A stretch of 64,000 nt of DNA from contig NC_016131.3 of assembly GCF_000005505.3 (NCBI RefSeq), positions 72,643,855 to 72,707,854 of the forward strand, written 5' to 3'. The first letter of the stretch is position 1; every line of letters starts with the position of its first letter. This document shows positions 10,696 to 32,450 of this stretch, piece after piece. Source of the DNA: Brachypodium distachyon. Taxonomy: Eukaryota > Streptophyta > Magnoliopsida > Poales > Poaceae. The notes beneath the pieces are model-generated. The model worked only from the letters and a program-made list of their open reading frames with translations, was not told the DNA's origin and did no database searches. The translations under genes were made by a program, and so were the position numbers.

Positions 10696-13149
10696 CTACT
10701 CCAGTACCCATGTCACTGCAATGGGGCTCCTCACCGTGCGCCGCCGCCCTTGCCCTCCACTCACCTGCTTCCAAACCAGATACCCATCCGCGCTATCCTT
10801 CCCCATCCTCAGCGCCTCAACCAACACACGGAAACTCTTCTTCTCGCCAAACTCCGCGAACACCAACGTCGTAGGCGTTACCCTGACCTTGACCCCGGCC
10901 GGTGCAGCGACTTCAACGGCGTACGTCGAGTTAGGCGCTCCGACATTGGTCACCGTCCTCCGTAGCTCCTTCCTCGAGCCGCCGCCCGCGTCCTTAAACG
11001 CCACGGAAATCGACGGGTAGTTGAGCGTGAACCCCTCGTTCTCCCGCAGCAGATCACTGCAGTTGACGCCCCCAGCGTGCGTGACCTTGAACACCTCCTT
11101 CTCCGTGTACCCGAGCGTGCAGAGGTGCGTCACGTAGTCCCCCGGCTCCACGTCGTACACCAAGCCCGGGTCGACCGCGCGCGCCGGGCTCACGTGCCCG
11201 GCGCCCATGGCGAACGCGTCGGCCGGCAACGGCATGCCGTCCCCGAAGGCGCCATCGTCCGCGATCGGCTTGCCACGCCGATCGGTGGCGTCTGCCGTGG
11301 TCATGATGGCCGAGCGCACCATGGCGGGGCTCCACGACGGGTGCGCCGACCTGACGAGCGCCGCGACGCCGCTCACGTGCGGGCACGCCATGGACGTCCC
11401 CGACAGCACCGTGAAGTTCGACCGCCTGGGGTCTCTGTCTCCGTCCAGCCCCGACGGGCCGACGCTGCCGGTCCATGCCGCGATGATGTTCACCCCGGGA
11501 GCCACCACGTCGGGCTTCAGCACGGACGGGTTCGTCGTGCTCGGCCCGCGCGACGAGAAGAGCGCCACGGCCGGCGCCCGCGCGCGCCCGATCCGCGTGC
11601 CGCCGAACACGAGCCTCGCTGTTGCCCGGGGCGTCGAGCTGATGTAGCTCTTGAGCTCCATGGCTTCTTTGTAACCTACGAGCGTGGCAGGCAGGACGTG
11701 CACGTCCACTGAGTCCTCCTGCTGGTTGATCTCGGTGTTGGCCAGCACCATGGCCGCGCCCCCGGCTTCTCGCACCGCCTCGCCTTTGTCCGCCCGGCCC
11801 GTTATCCCCCGGTCGCACACGACCATCTTCCCGGAGACCTCGGCGGACGACAGGGCGCCCTTCATGCAGTACATCGCTTCCCGGGACCCACCGGCGGCGT
11901 ACACCAGCTCGAGCTCCTGCTCCTTGTTCCCGCCATTTTTCGAATGCAGTTTCCCCGGGTACATGGACTCGCCGTACAGGACCCGGCCGTCGCCGAGCCG
12001 GACGTAGGCCGGGAAGCGGCGGTCCATCGTGGACGCGCCCACGGTGAGCACCCACGGCGCCTCGTTCGCCACCGTGCCCGGCTCCGGCCCGTTGTTCCCG
12101 GCCGCGCACACGACGGACACACCGCGCGCCGTGGCGCGGAAGCTGCCGATGGCGATGCTGTCCTCGAAGAGCGGGATCGGGAAGCCGCCCAGGGAGAGGG
12201 ACAGCACGTCCACCCCGTCGCGCACCGCGTCGTCCATGCCGGCCAGGATGTCGGAGCTGAAGCACCCGCTGAACCAGCACACCTTGTATGCCGCCACGTG
12301 CGCGCCGGGCGCCACGCCACGCGCCGTTCCTCCGTCTTCTTCTTCTCCGGTGCCGGCGCCGAGGACGGTGGCGCCGGCCACGGCAGAGCCCGCGGCAGTC
12401 GACGCCGTGTGCGTGCCGTGCCCGTGCGCGTCCCGTGGCGACGCGTACTCCCGGGCCGTGTCCGTCGGGTGGTTGGCGGCGCGGTGGCCCTTGGAGTAGA
12501 ACCTTGCGCCCACGAGCTTCCGGTTGCAGTTGCTGGCCTCGAAGTGCTCCCCTGCCTCGCACGCGCCGCGCCACCGGTCGGGAACCGGCGGCATGCCGCG
12601 GTCGTCGAAGCTCGGGCTCTCGGGCCACACGCCGGTGTCGAGCACCCCGATGATGGTGCCCCGGCCGTAGCCCGTGCGCGCCCACGCGCCCGTCGGGCAC
12701 AGGTTGAGCCCCAGGAACTTCGGGGAGTAGGTCGTGTGCAGCTCGACCCGGCGGTCCTCTCGCACGGACGCGACGCCGGGGTGCGCGCGCAGTGACGCCG
12801 CTTCGGTGACCGTGAGCTGCGCCGCGAAGCCATCGAACACGGTGTGGTAAGAGTACAGCAGCCGCGACGACGACAAGGGCTGCTGTGCATTCTTCTGTTG
12901 TTCGACCCGTGGCACGGATGATGGTTTCTCGAGGAAGGAGAGGTGCCAGTCGTGCTTGCTGGAGGCGGCGAGCGATGCCTCGGCCTCGCTGCCGCCGGCA
13001 GCTTCCCGCGGATGTAGCTGGATAATGTAGCTCCACAGAGCCTCCTCCTGGTCTGGCACTGCTGCAGCATCGCCATGAACCGGATCAAACGACCTCGACA
13101 AGAGGAGGAGGAAGAAGAAGAAGGACGTGTGGAAGGCGAGGAAACCCAT
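10696..13149 (-). CDS. Subtilisin-like serine protease (plant S8A subtilase, SBT1/SDD1 type)
   Basis: An 817-residue secreted endopeptidase encoded by one exon, the usual size for plant subtilases. Residues 1-26 form a signal peptide with a phenylalanine/leucine core. An I9 inhibitor prodomain follows (about 38-140, with LLYSYHTVFDGFAAQLT). The catalytic triad is visible: Asp171 in GVLDTGVWPES, His244 in GHGTHTAS and Ser586 in LSGTSMACPHVSG. The oxyanion Asn352 is in AAGNNGP. A protease-associated insert lies at about 400-520 and an Fn3-like C-terminal domain at about 700-817. All key residues are present, so it should be active after prodomain cleavage, in the cell wall. The start gives a clean signal peptide. 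The gene is very GC-rich and has no introns. Which cereal subtilase it matches exactly is not certain. Confidence 0.93.
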   Translation of the reverse strand: MGFLAFHTSFFFFLLLLSRSFDPVHGDAAAVPDQEEALWSYIIQLHPREAAGGSEAEASLAASSKHDWHLSFLEKPSSVPRVEQQKNAQQPLSSSRLLYSYHTVFDGFAAQLTVTEAASLRAHPGVASVREDRRVELHTTYSPKFLGLNLCPTGAWARTGYGRGTIIGVLDTGVWPESPSFDDRGMPPVPDRWRGACEAGEHFEASNCNRKLVGARFYSKGHRAANHPTDTAREYASPRDAHGHGTHTASTAAGSAVAGATVLGAGTGEEEDGGTARGVAPGAHVAAYKVCWFSGCFSSDILAGMDDAVRDGVDVLSLSLGGFPIPLFEDSIAIGSFRATARGVSVVCAAGNNGPEPGTVANEAPWVLTVGASTMDRRFPAYVRLGDGRVLYGESMYPGKLHSKNGGNKEQELELVYAAGGSREAMYCMKGALSSAEVSGKMVVCDRGITGRADKGEAVREAGGAAMVLANTEINQQEDSVDVHVLPATLVGYKEAMELKSYISSTPRATARLVFGGTRIGRARAPAVALFSSRGPSTTNPSVLKPDVVAPGVNIIAAWTGSVGPSGLDGDRDPRRSNFTVLSGTSMACPHVSGVAALVRSAHPSWSPAMVRSAIMTTADATDRRGKPIADDGAFGDGMPLPADAFAMGAGHVSPARAVDPGLVYDVEPGDYVTHLCTLGYTEKEVFKVTHAGGVNCSDLLRENEGFTLNYPSISVAFKDAGGGSRKELRRTVTNVGAPNSTYAVEVAAPAGVKVRVTPTTLVFAEFGEKKSFRVLVEALRMGKDSADGYLVWKQVSGGQGRRRTVRSPIAVTWVLE

Positions 13150-14575
13150 GGATCGTGTCCGGAATCTCGATGGCTAGCTGCTTCGATTTGCAATATGGTG
13201 GTAGTTCAGACTTCAGACTTGGGGAATGGTATTTGAAGCGGCCGGGCGCAGGGGAGCGGGAGGAGGCACGGCACGGCCGGCGAGAGAATTTGAGGCGGAG
13301 AGGGAGGTCTCGTGAGGGCCGAGGAGATCTACTGCCCGGCCTCTCTAGCTCGCCGTCCGTCACACGGGACGGGCGCCGGAGGGAGTAAATTGCCACGGCC
13401 ATTCGTTCCTCTCGTCGCAAGCTCCTGAGCTTTGCTCTGAGTTCCTTAATTACAGCATGCAAGCACACGGGTAAAGAGAGGGAGGAAGGAGCGTCTAGTA
13501 CTCCGTAATTGCTCAGCATGCAAAACGGCCGGGCAGACCATAGACTGAAATCCTCCCGCGGCCATGTCCGTGTCTGCACGAAGCGCCGCCGCCCGAATCT
13601 TCATTAAATGGGGTTCCACGGTCATGTGGAAGGGACGTGCCTCCAAGCGCGCAGGGGCTCCCTGCATTCAAGTAAACACCATTGTCGCGCGTGCTGCTCA
13701 CAAGTGACAAACACCATGGCATGATGACTGCCATGTCTCTTCTTTCTCCTACGGTGTGACGGGTCTGTGTTTCGAACCTCATGAGTCATGACATGATCGA
13801 CCGTCTGCACCCGTGCGGCCATGCGGGGGTGTCTTGATTATGTAGTACTCCTAAAGGGAGATTTGTAAACTGTTCTCGTAGTTTTAGAGAGTATACTTCG
13901 TATTTTAAACCAAAGTGGAACCAAAGGGGTAAAGTGGACTTATGTTTTTTTTAAACAACGATCTATCTTTATTTATTTAACGAATAAAGTACATTTGATC
14001 GAAAAACTAAAACGACAACAAAGATTTCGGATAAAACGAAAGTTACATCAAAAAAATTTGAAGCCAACTTCTCTAACTGCGTCTTTTGCATCGTTATGTT
14101 TCTCCAAATATCTAGTGACGAAACAGTAAAAGACCAAACCTCCATAAACTGAACTAACCTTGTAGGTTTTACTGAGCCGCATGAGCCGCCCACCCCAGCG
14201 GTGAGAACCTAAGATCGTTGGACGCGCGGTGACCGTGGACATACCCCTCGCAAGACAGGTTGTCAAACCATTGAATCATCACCGAACCGATGAGAAAGAA
14301 GACCAAAACCATAAAATTACGAACCGTGAGATCCACAAACTCCATGGAGCAGACCATGATAGCCACGCCAGAAACGGGAATGGAGCCGGAAGACCCAAAA
14401 TCTGAGCGTCGTCGCCTCCACCGTCAGGATGCCGTCGTCAAGGATACACAAAACCTTATAAAGAAGGTATTAAGATGATGTCAGATGTTGATTCCTGGTT
14501 CCCCTCACCTCCTATGACCAATAGACTACCGGAGACGAGGGGAAACGACGAAGGCGGCACCGGTGGTTTTTCTCC
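13150..14575. other. Subtilase upstream region and unclassified repeat
   Basis: About 13150-13600 is GC-rich and should hold the promoter and 5' untranslated region of the subtilase gene; no clear TATA box was found. From about 13945 to 14475, starting after a T-run (13946-13953), the sequence has the look of an old dispersed repeat with decayed frames. No domain was recognised. Confidence 0.4.
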
Positions 14576-14577
14576 TC

Positions 14578-14670
14578 GTTTTTTTTAGGAAAAGAAACCG
14601 CCACTTTATTGATTAATGACAGGAGGGATACAAAAGTTTCACGAACTCAATCCGAGAGGAACTAAGTGGA
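14578..14670 (-). mobile_element. LINE/SINE-like 3' tail
   Basis: A T-run at 14579-14586 is followed by aggaaaagaaaccgccactt and ttgattaatgacaggaggga. This has the same layout (T-run, then a short conserved tail with a cattgatt-like stretch) as the 3' ends of the LINE pieces elsewhere in the window. It lies about 340 bp upstream of the methyltransferase start codon. Confidence 0.4.
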
Positions 14671-15005
14671 CTTAATGTAAAATGAACAACAAACAGTGGA
14701 GGTTTGCAGGGTAGCCCAGGGGCCAAATTCAACACGGTTGGCTTCTTGCAGATAGTGCCCAGGGGCCACCAAGGCCACCGATGACCCGGCCCCAAGCTTT
14801 CCGGTCCAGCCGAACGAATCGATCAGCTCGTCTCGGCCCAACCCACAACGGCAAGCCAAGCCAGGAATCTCGATTCTCGAAACCCTCGCGAACGCGAACG
14901 ACCTCGAAGGCTCGAAACCAGGCGGCGCGCCGAGCATCCCGCGCCCCGTCTCGTCGTCGCAGCCTCCGGCCAACTTCGACGAGCCTAACGCTCGACGCCG
15001 TCTCC

Positions 15006-18000
15006 ATGGCCACCGGCGAGCAGCATACCACAGCGCAGATCTCTTCCTCCTCCTCCAATTCTTCCGGGAGGCCCGTTACTCCGTTCTGGAAAGGTTCACG
15101 GCGGGCGAGCTCAAACTACCCTCCTTTTCCTATCTGTGCTGTTCCGCGGTTGTTATAGCTTGGTTTTCGATGCAGAGAAGTACGAGCGGGACGCGCGGAG
15201 GTACTGGGACATCTTCTACAAGCGCCACGAGGACAAGGTTTGGGATTCTAGCTCCACCTTTCCCCACTTGACTCGAAGTGGCTTTCCTAAGCGTGAAGTG
15301 AAGTGGTTGGATTTGGAAGGGAGTTCGTGTTGCAACCACACTGTTTCGCTACTGAATGGGCTTAGGGGGATCCTCTCAGTTACACTAGGCTTCTTGCAGA
15401 TAGTGCACAGTTTATACTACCAAGGAATGTAAAACATAACTCTGACAGAAATGTAAACCATTGCAGCGTGATTCCTTGTAGCTATGATGTGTTTAGCAAT
15501 CGTTTATCAAATACTAAAGTTTGCTTTCCTCGTACACAAAATGCCGTCGTCGTTGAAATCTACCCTTTGTTAATAGCTGTGGTATACTAGAACTCTTAAT
15601 GGTACTCCCTCCGTTCTTAAATAGGAATGTTGCCATAGCTCTTACTGATGACATTACATCGAAAAATCCAGTGAATTTTTTGACTCTTGACCATACATGC
15701 AGTTTCCATTCATTATAAGCTTATGTTGCAAGTAATTGTGATATTCAAATTGTCTCCTTGTTTAGATTTGTTCTTCTCATGCATTTGATTTGTTCCCTTC
15801 TATTTGTATAGTTCTTCAAGGATCGACACTACTTGGATAAAGAATGGGGGAAATACTTCGAAGTCCAAGATGGGGCTAATATGGTGGTTTTGGAGGTATG
15901 ATGGTGTTTATCTGAATCTATATTGCAAATCAGATGACCGCATATCTGCATCTAGCTTATGTACTTGCTTCCATAATATGAGCATGACTAGTGTAAAGTT
16001 CCACGCAGGTTGGTTGCGGAGCTGGAAATACAATATTTCCATTGCTGTCTACATATCCAGATATATTTGTTCACGCCTGTGATTTTTCTTCACGAGCTGT
16101 TGACTTAGTCAAGGTAGTTCTGTTTCTCGATGATAGCTGACTCCACGTGCTCGATTTTATGCTGCTGATGTCAAAATTGGTTGCATGCAGAAACACAAGG
16201 ACTTTAGACCTGACCGGGTTAATGCATTTGCATGTGATATTACATCAGAGCAACTGACAGAGGGCATGGAGCCTTCCTCTGTTGACATTGTGACAATGGT
16301 AACATGTTATGCTCTGATTACACACTGACATGTCTATATTTACAGTTATCATTTCAGTGCATGTTTTCATTTATTGTCGGACCTGTCAACATACAACTAA
16401 CATATTAAGTAGATCTTTATGCTCTCTGCAGTTGCACCAGATAAAATGCCTTTAGTACTGCAGAATGTTAAAAATGTCCTAAAAGTAAGCACTCCTTTTA
16501 CTTCCAAGTATGAGATCTTAAGTTCTTCATTTCTCAGATGTTGTCCTAATGATCTAGAGAAATGTATTATGTATCAGCATGGTGGTCGCGTGCTCTTTCG
16601 GGACTATGCCTTTGGTGACCTTGCTCAGGTCTGAATTTCTTATGTGCTTTTTGATAAAATTTCTAAAACTGCACTTTTTTTTTATTCTCCTCTTCTTGGC
16701 TTGTAAGCGGAATCTTATTGACTTGGAAATATTTGTAGGAAAGACTTATGTCCAAAGGCCAGCAAATAAGTGAGAACTTTTATGTCAGAGGTGATGGCAC
16801 GGTGAGTGGATTCCAGATAAAACATATTTTGAAATAGAGGTTCACAAAACATATTGCATGCACATAGAAGTTTCAAATTGAATACATTGTGGATTTATTC
16901 TCCAAATGTTGGTGCCATGCAGCGTGCATACTACTTTTCAAATGAATACCTGGTGGATTTGTTCTCGGAATGTGGATTTGCTCTTGAGGAAATTTGTGTA
17001 CACAACAAAAAGGTTGAGAACCGTTCACTAGACTTGGTGATGAACAGGTGATAATCTCTCTCTATACACTGCAAATATTAGCTCATATATATTGTTGCAT
17101 TACTTACTATTGCAATAAGGAAAAACAAGCTAATTGTATTGTATGATTCACTTTTAAATGGTACTTGTTATGCGAGGTTTTAAAAGAAGAAATGGAAGTT
17201 CAACGAGGGACCTAAAAGTTGTTGTACGATTGTTATTTTCTATCTTCCTTTAAAAAAAATCTTCCAAATGCCTGAAATGCTTCAATATTCATTTATGCTC
17301 CTACTTAGGAATTGGATCCAAGCTACCTTTACTCTCAACCCAGCTGGTCCTGTTGATACAAATAATCAACATAACCACCAGAGCTGTGAAGGAAAGGAGG
17401 ATAAACTAGCTGGTGCCATGTCTCAGAAGAAGAGCCCTAATGAAGAAATCGACCTTTCTGTGGATTTTAGCAATATGTTTGGAGCATCACACTATCTTGA
17501 TGAGGTAACATTATTGTTCTATTTGGTTGCATGTTTGAAGTAAGAAACCCGGGATGAAATGAGTCAACTATGAAGCTGTTGTCCAGGGAGGGAAACGATA
17601 GTTTAGTGAGTTCAGCAGTCATTAGTTGACTCTACATAGGCAGCACATGACAAAAAGTTATGCTCCGGCTTTCTTCCCTGTCCATCTAAAACAAGGGCAC
17701 TATTCTTAATTTGGTTCACTTGGGTTTGCTGGACAAGGATCTGTGGCATGTATAAAGGAACAAACACTGCCAGTTACCTTCGGTGATCTGCAGCCTTCCC
17801 TTGATTTGCAATTTGATGCTTGGCACTTAGTAATGAATGCAGTCACCTGGAAATGTTAGTTGTTGCAATTGCAGGTGTGTACCGTTTCTTTATGAAAATA
17901 ACGTTCCTTTTGCATCATTGTATGGGATTTCAATTGAATTCTGATCAGAAGCAACAGCAAAGTGCTGCACTACTGCTGAATTGAGTATCTTTTTCAGCCA

Positions 18001-18818
18001 CAAATTTGACTTGTTTTCCTCTTTTTTTTTTGTTTAATGTAATGTAAACTTGTAACACTGCCATTGTTTGTGAAGTAATTGGAATTGGCCTTTTTTTTAA
18101 TTTGCAGGCACAAACCATTACGATTAAAGCAAAGGGTCACAACTTCAAAATTAAAATGCTCACGAAAGAATACCAGCACACATGCAAATCAACTGGTCTA
18201 ATGCTCTGGGAATCAGCTCAATTCATGTGCAGTCTTCTAGCGGAAAATCCCTCCATAGTTGCCGGCAAAAGTGTGCTGGAGATAGGCTGTGGCTCAGCTG
18301 GCATCTGCTCAATGGTTGCTGCCAGTTTTGCTCGGTTTGTTGTTGCTACTGATGGGGATGCAGAATCGCTTGATCTTCTTAGACAGAATACTTCCTCAAA
18401 TTTGGAGGTTGATTTGCGTAACAGAATTTTGATTAGGAAGCTATTTTGGGGCGATGAAGATGATATGAAGGAAGTCAGAGAGCTTTCTGGTGATCGTGGA
18501 GGTTTTGATTGTATAATAGGCACTGACGTCACCTACAATCCTGATGCTATACTTCCTCTCTTCAGAACTGCTAGGAAACTGATCTCTGACAAGAGCAATG
18601 GTGATTCAGAGGCAGCCCTGATTCTGTGCTACATTCAGCGCCGTGTTGATGAGGATTCTATCCTTTCTATTGCAACAGCCCAGGGCTTCAGACTTGTAGA
18701 CAAATGGATAAATGGAGTTCAGGAGAGTAATGGTATCATTAGCTCTTGGTTCTGTGGTAATGATGTATGCAGTGCTTTCCGGAATATAACACTTTCCATT
18801 TTGTATTTTGAAGTGTGA
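15006..18818 (+). CDS. Fused two-domain methyltransferase: tRNA m3C-type plus METTL21/FAM86-like
   Basis: Eleven exons join in phase to a 554-residue protein: 15006-15093, 15176-15237, 15812-15895, 16009-16113, 16191-16298, 16413-16484, 16578-16628, 16739-16801, 16923-17047, 17309-17504 and 18108-18818. The N-terminal half resembles METTL2/6/8 and Trm140, which make 3-methylcytidine in tRNA anticodon loops. It has [15 protein letters not shown] before the fold, SAM motif [11 protein letters not shown] (near 77-86), and [15 protein letters not shown]. The C-terminal half is a second SAM fold of the lysine-methyltransferase (METTL21/FAM86) type, with LEIGCGSAG at 375-383, ATDGD and the post-I motif [11 protein letters not shown]. 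Both motifs I are intact. A similar fusion is known in plants. The start ATG gives a short serine-rich leader. Splice sites were chosen by GT-AG and phase; the substrate of the second domain is unknown. Confidence 0.88.
15603..15650. mobile_element. Stowaway-type MITE end in methyltransferase intron 2
   Basis: The sequence tactccctccgttcttaaat is a Stowaway/mariner-type terminal repeat preceded by TA. No matching right end was seen within the intron, so it is a truncated element. Confidence 0.45.
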
Positions 18819-19687
18819 AACACTGGTGCCTGAATTTTATGGTTACCATACTTGCAGATTTTATTTTATTTTTCCCTTGCTACTGTACTAAAGGAATGTT
18901 GTTGTATGTCACAACTGTACTGATAGAATTATATTTAATTTTGCCTCCTAATTGTTTGAAAGATTTCTTTTCACGTTTCAAGTAAATGCAAGTTGACATG
19001 GAAAAGATATCTCTGCAGTTGAAAGATAGTGCCTGATCTATGTTTGCTACTATTTTCTACTAGTATGAGACTATCCTGTAATAGTGCTGTTAAATAATTG
19101 ATTAGTCTCTTAGCTTGTTGATGTTACTGGCTGTGTGTCTGCACCTATCTATATCATTTGGTTTGGCTCTGTTTTTTGTTTGAACTCTGTAATTCGTTAC
19201 AGTCTTCATGGATTAGCTGTTACAGGCCCAAAATTGTTTTTCTACAAAGGATTTACAGTTGCAGATTTTAAAGCATATGGTTATGATCTCTGTGCTGTGA
19301 TATCACAGGTATGGTAAAAGTAGATTTAAGTATTTGGTTTCAACTTTTATTCCTTCGTGTTCAATAAAAAAAGTGTAAGCACCGGGTCTGCACTTTACAG
19401 TTTCCCTGTACTTTGGGCTACAGAGGGTCAAATTGTGTATGCATCAATGCTAGGAAGCATCAACTTGTACCAACCGAAAACATGAACAAGAACCTTCTTA
19501 TTTCTTAAACTGTATACGATGAAAGTTATTACAGCAGAAAGAAATGCATGGAGATACAGTTCTCTACAGTAAGTTACGTGGAAAGCCAAAAACAACAACA
19601 ACTTAGAAGTAGAACCTACACTAATTGCAAACTATGGAGTGCTACTTTTTTTCGATAAAGAATTGCTAACTGGAGTACTACGATCAA
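18819..19687. other. Convergent 3' flanks of the methyltransferase and CDC48 genes
   Basis: The stretch is AT-rich and holds the 3' untranslated regions of two genes that are transcribed towards each other. A 60-codon open stretch at 19135-19317 shows no known domain and is probably untranslated. No RNA gene was recognised. Confidence 0.5.
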
Positions 19688-22723
<3,036 letters not shown>

Positions 22724-25430
22724 ATGGGCTTGTGGAGCTGCTTCTGCTGCGGCGACTCACTTAGCGCCGGGGGCGACCCGGTCCGGCTGCCGGAGCCGTT
22801 CCAGCTGCCGGCGCCCTTGCCCGCGTGGCCGCAAGGTTTGTGTTGTGAGGCCTCTTCCTATCTTCTTCTTCTTCTTCCTTGGTGGACTACTTTATAATTA
22901 ATTGGTTCTCTAATCAGTTTGTGGGTCATCGAAATCTATCATGCTAATTTGCCTGGATGTAGTTTCATGATTAAAGGTTGTAGTCACTTCGTGTCGGTTC
23001 TTGCTAAATCCGTTGATCATTACAGTACTTTATTGTTCGATTATGATTATAGGCTGTTTTGGTGTTTCCTTCCTAAAAGGGGAAAAATGCTCTGCCGTGG
23101 TGCTGCACAAATTGCACTGCTTGTTACGGAGTACATGGTCTTGAGCTGTCACAATAATTAAATGTACAAACGATGGTTTTCCAGAAGGGTGACAAGTTTG
23201 CAATTTAGGGCGTCAATTGCTTTGTGCTATTGTCTTGCCTTTGAAAGCTGGAAGCGATTGGGCAAGGATCAGTCTGCATTACTTTGAAAGCATCTCAATT
23301 TACAAGGTAGCAATCGTAGGCTCAAGTGTTCTCCCAAAGGGAGTGATATAGTTTACTCGGCTTTATGCAGGCTACTTATACATTCAGCACTTTGTTTGTT
23401 GTTAGTTGAGTAACAACTAATAATCGCATGTGTATTTGATTTAAAATTTTGAAACTTCGGACATTTCAGATTTTCAGTGGGTCCTGGAATTTTTCCTTTT
23501 CGGTCAAAACTGTTTGACTATCATTTCAACCCAGCCCAAATAGCCATGTAGCCCACCATAGCTTCGCTTGATATTACTTTGAAGTTGAACTTTGAATATG
23601 AGAAGCATAAGATATATTCCCAACTATGCATGATTTTGGAAACTTCCATGGGATTTCGGACAGGTTTCAAACTGTCTTTTGTGTTATTTCCTAAATTAAT
23701 TTCCGGAATTTCCGAAATACAGAATTTTGTGTAATTTCAGTGGTTTCCGATTTTTTTTCCAAACCTTAATGTGATACCTTGTAATAGAATGTACCGTTTC
23801 TCAATTTGCTTGTCCTTGTTTCACGAAATAGATTCCCTTTCCTGAATAATTGAACCTTGTGTTAACTTTGTCTACCAACTACATCACAGGAGGGGACTTC
23901 GCTAAAGGCACAATATGCATAGGAGAGCTTGAGGTTGTAAATATTACCAAGTTCCAGAACATATGGAGCTGCTCTGGAGCTACATTCTATGAGCCAAAAG
24001 AAGTTCCTGGTGGCTTCCACTGCCTTGGGCACTATGCTCAACAGAATGACAGACCATTGCAGGGATCTCTTCTTGTAGCAAGGGAAGTGGCTAGCTATCA
24101 ATTGATGAATAGAGAGCCCGCTCTTGAGAAACCATTAGATTACACCCTTGTTTGGACTAATGCTGACTTGAATGAAGATGGCAATAGTGGGTGCTTCTGG
24201 TCGCCATCACCGCCAAAGGGGTATAAAGCCCTTGGCTATGTAGTTACTAGAGGACTAAAGAAGCCATCACTGGAAGCAGTTCGATGTGTGCGACATGATC
24301 TCACAGATGCATGTGAAAACTATAGGTCAGTCATAAATATGGAAAATTCATGCCAAGTTTGGAACACAAGGCCTTGCCACCGAGGGATGGCAGGACGAGG
24401 TATACCTGTTGGTGCATTCTTCTGTGAAACAGGCGCAGTCAATAGTGAGGAATCAAGCATTCCCTGCTTGAAGAACTTGGACCCAAAATTGAGAGCCATG
24501 CCCAATCTAGATCAGATTCATGCACTAATCAAACACTATGGCCCAACTGTTTTCTTCCACCCACAAGAGACATATTTACCTTCATCGGTTTCTTGGTTCT
24601 TTGAGAATGGAGCTACACTGCACCAGAAAGGTATAAAAATGGGAGACACAATACTTGCTGGTGGCTCAAACCTGCCTGCTGGTGGGACGAATGACCATGA
24701 GTACTGGATTGATCTCCCAGATGATGACAGGAATGGGTATGTCAAAGTTGGTAATTTGAAGAGCGCTGAGCTCTATGCTCATGTGAAACCGGCTCATGGA
24801 GGAACCTTCACTGACATTGCGATGTGGGTGTTCTGCCCATTCAATGGGCCAGCAACAATAAAGATTGGATTTGCAAGCTTTGCTCTACAGAAGGTCGGTA
24901 GGCATACAGGAGACTGGGAGCATTTCACCCTTCGCATAAGTAACTTCTCTGGAGAGCTCTCATCTATCTACTTCTCAGAGCACAGCGGGGGCGGGTGGAC
25001 AGATGCTTGTGATTTGGAGTTCATCTCAGGAAATAAAGCTATTGTATATTCATCGAGGAACGGGCACGCGAGCTATGCCCACCCTGGCTGTTATCTGCAG
25101 GGCTCTGAGAAGCTTGGTGTCGGAGTAAGAAACGATGTCGCCCGAAGCGACCTCTCCGTTGATTCGAGCACAAAGTATAAGATTATCTCTGCAGAATACC
25201 TAGGAAATGCCGTGATCGAGCCATGCTGGCTGCAGTACATGAGGGAGTGGGGCCCGACCGTGACATATAACTCACGGTCAGAGGTAGACACGGTGCTTAG
25301 CTTCTTGCCGTTCTTTCTTCGGTTCACCGCAGAAGCGATATTCGACAGTCTTCCTGTGGAGCTGTATGAGGAGGAAGGACCAACTGGACCGAAGGAGAAA
25401 AATAACTGGGAAGGTGATGAGCGCTGCTAG
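22724..25430 (+). CDS. DUF946 / Vps62-like plant protein
   Basis: Two exons, 22724-22835 and 23890-25430, join in phase (codon split after PAWPQ) into 550 residues. The protein belongs to the plant DUF946 family, also annotated as vacuolar protein sorting-associated protein 62. Its molecular role is not established. Visible features are an N-terminal MGLWSCFCCG, where glycine and clustered cysteines could be lipid-modified (inference), and conserved stretches FCETGAVNSEES, YGPTVFFHPQETYLPSSVSWFF, EYWIDLPDDDRNGYVKVGNL, IGFASFALQKVGRHTGDWEHFTLRI and EHSGGGWTDACDLEF. Length fits the family. Intron 1 is about 1.05 kb, AT-rich and without clear repeats. The first exon was accepted because it supplies the ATG, the right phase and a typical family N-terminus. 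Confidence 0.85.
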
Positions 25431-25624
25431 GTGTGTCGACCTAGTTACTTATTTATGTACCAGACTACCACGGCCACGAGGTGTATGTGATGAAAAGGAA
25501 TGATATGTATGATATGCTTTGCAACAGAATTTTGGTACGGGGTGGTTTTGGATCAGTGCTGCGAACCATAAGGAGCGGTGCACTTTTCTAGTACAAGTTA
25601 CCTGTCCGGCACTTGTGCGTGTTT

Positions 25625-25702
25625 TGTACTCCGTCCTTTTCATAAAGATTGGAGCGGATAGTTCAAAACCGTGCCAATCTTTATGGAAACAGAGAAAATA
25701 CT
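25625..25702. mobile_element. Short Stowaway-like MITE
   Basis: The left part tactccgtccttttcataaagattgg and the right part ccaatctttatggaaacagagaaaata are near inverted copies around a core of about 20 bases. It lies in the 3' flank of the DUF946 gene. Confidence 0.55.
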
Positions 25703-26372
25703 AGTTTGCACCAGGTCAGCTGTACCAATATTCGATGAACAACATAATTTTTCAAAACAGATGAACAACATATATGGTTGAACGATCATCCAGAGCTTGT
25801 CCCGTATCTTCTGCAGAAACTTTGGCACATGATTGTTGTGCAATGTTTCCAGTGATAGGGAATTAGGAATACTCTTGATTCCTACGGACTACATCCCAGA
25901 ATTGTCCAACTAGTTTTCATTTTGAAGAAGTGGTGAACCCACTGGTACTGTGTCCACTGAACCAACCTACATATGTTTCCCATTTCCAAGCAACCGTTTC
26001 GCAGAGGTCAAAGCACTCAAATCTGACGCCGAAAAGACAAAATTTTCCCCAGTATTATTCATGTTATTCCCCTCTTTGTCCCATTATGCAAGGGAGAAGT
26101 AGTACAGGATGTTATACATACACGAGCATCAGAGCTTCGGTTAATTAATCCCACCAATTCCGCCCGTGGTATTCGCCTGCCGCATTCCCTCGTGGATTCC
26201 ATGGCTATTCAGGTCAGGGAACGCCGGCTCTTTTTTCCGTTCATGTACCACTCCTTTCCTCCTGCTTCGCCCTATGGTGTTGGTGCATACCCGTATGGTG
26301 TGAGTAGACTGGAAGATACGGCTACTTTACCTCCCAGCCTCTATCCTTGATGGGGATTTAAACTAAGCCTCT
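25703..26372. other. Intergenic between convergent DUF946 and ABCC13 genes
   Basis: No gene or named repeat was seen. The part nearest 26372 should be the 3' untranslated region of the ABC transporter. Confidence 0.4.

Positions 26373-32450
<6,078 letters not shown>

Noticed and set aside
11054..13036. 660-codon minus frame and long plus frames over the subtilase gene
   Set aside because: Out-of-frame shadows of a GC-rich gene; arginine-rich, no domain. The in-frame protein has every subtilase motif.
19135..19317. 60-codon frame downstream of the methyltransferase gene
   Set aside because: No domain, lies between convergent genes, more likely untranslated sequence.
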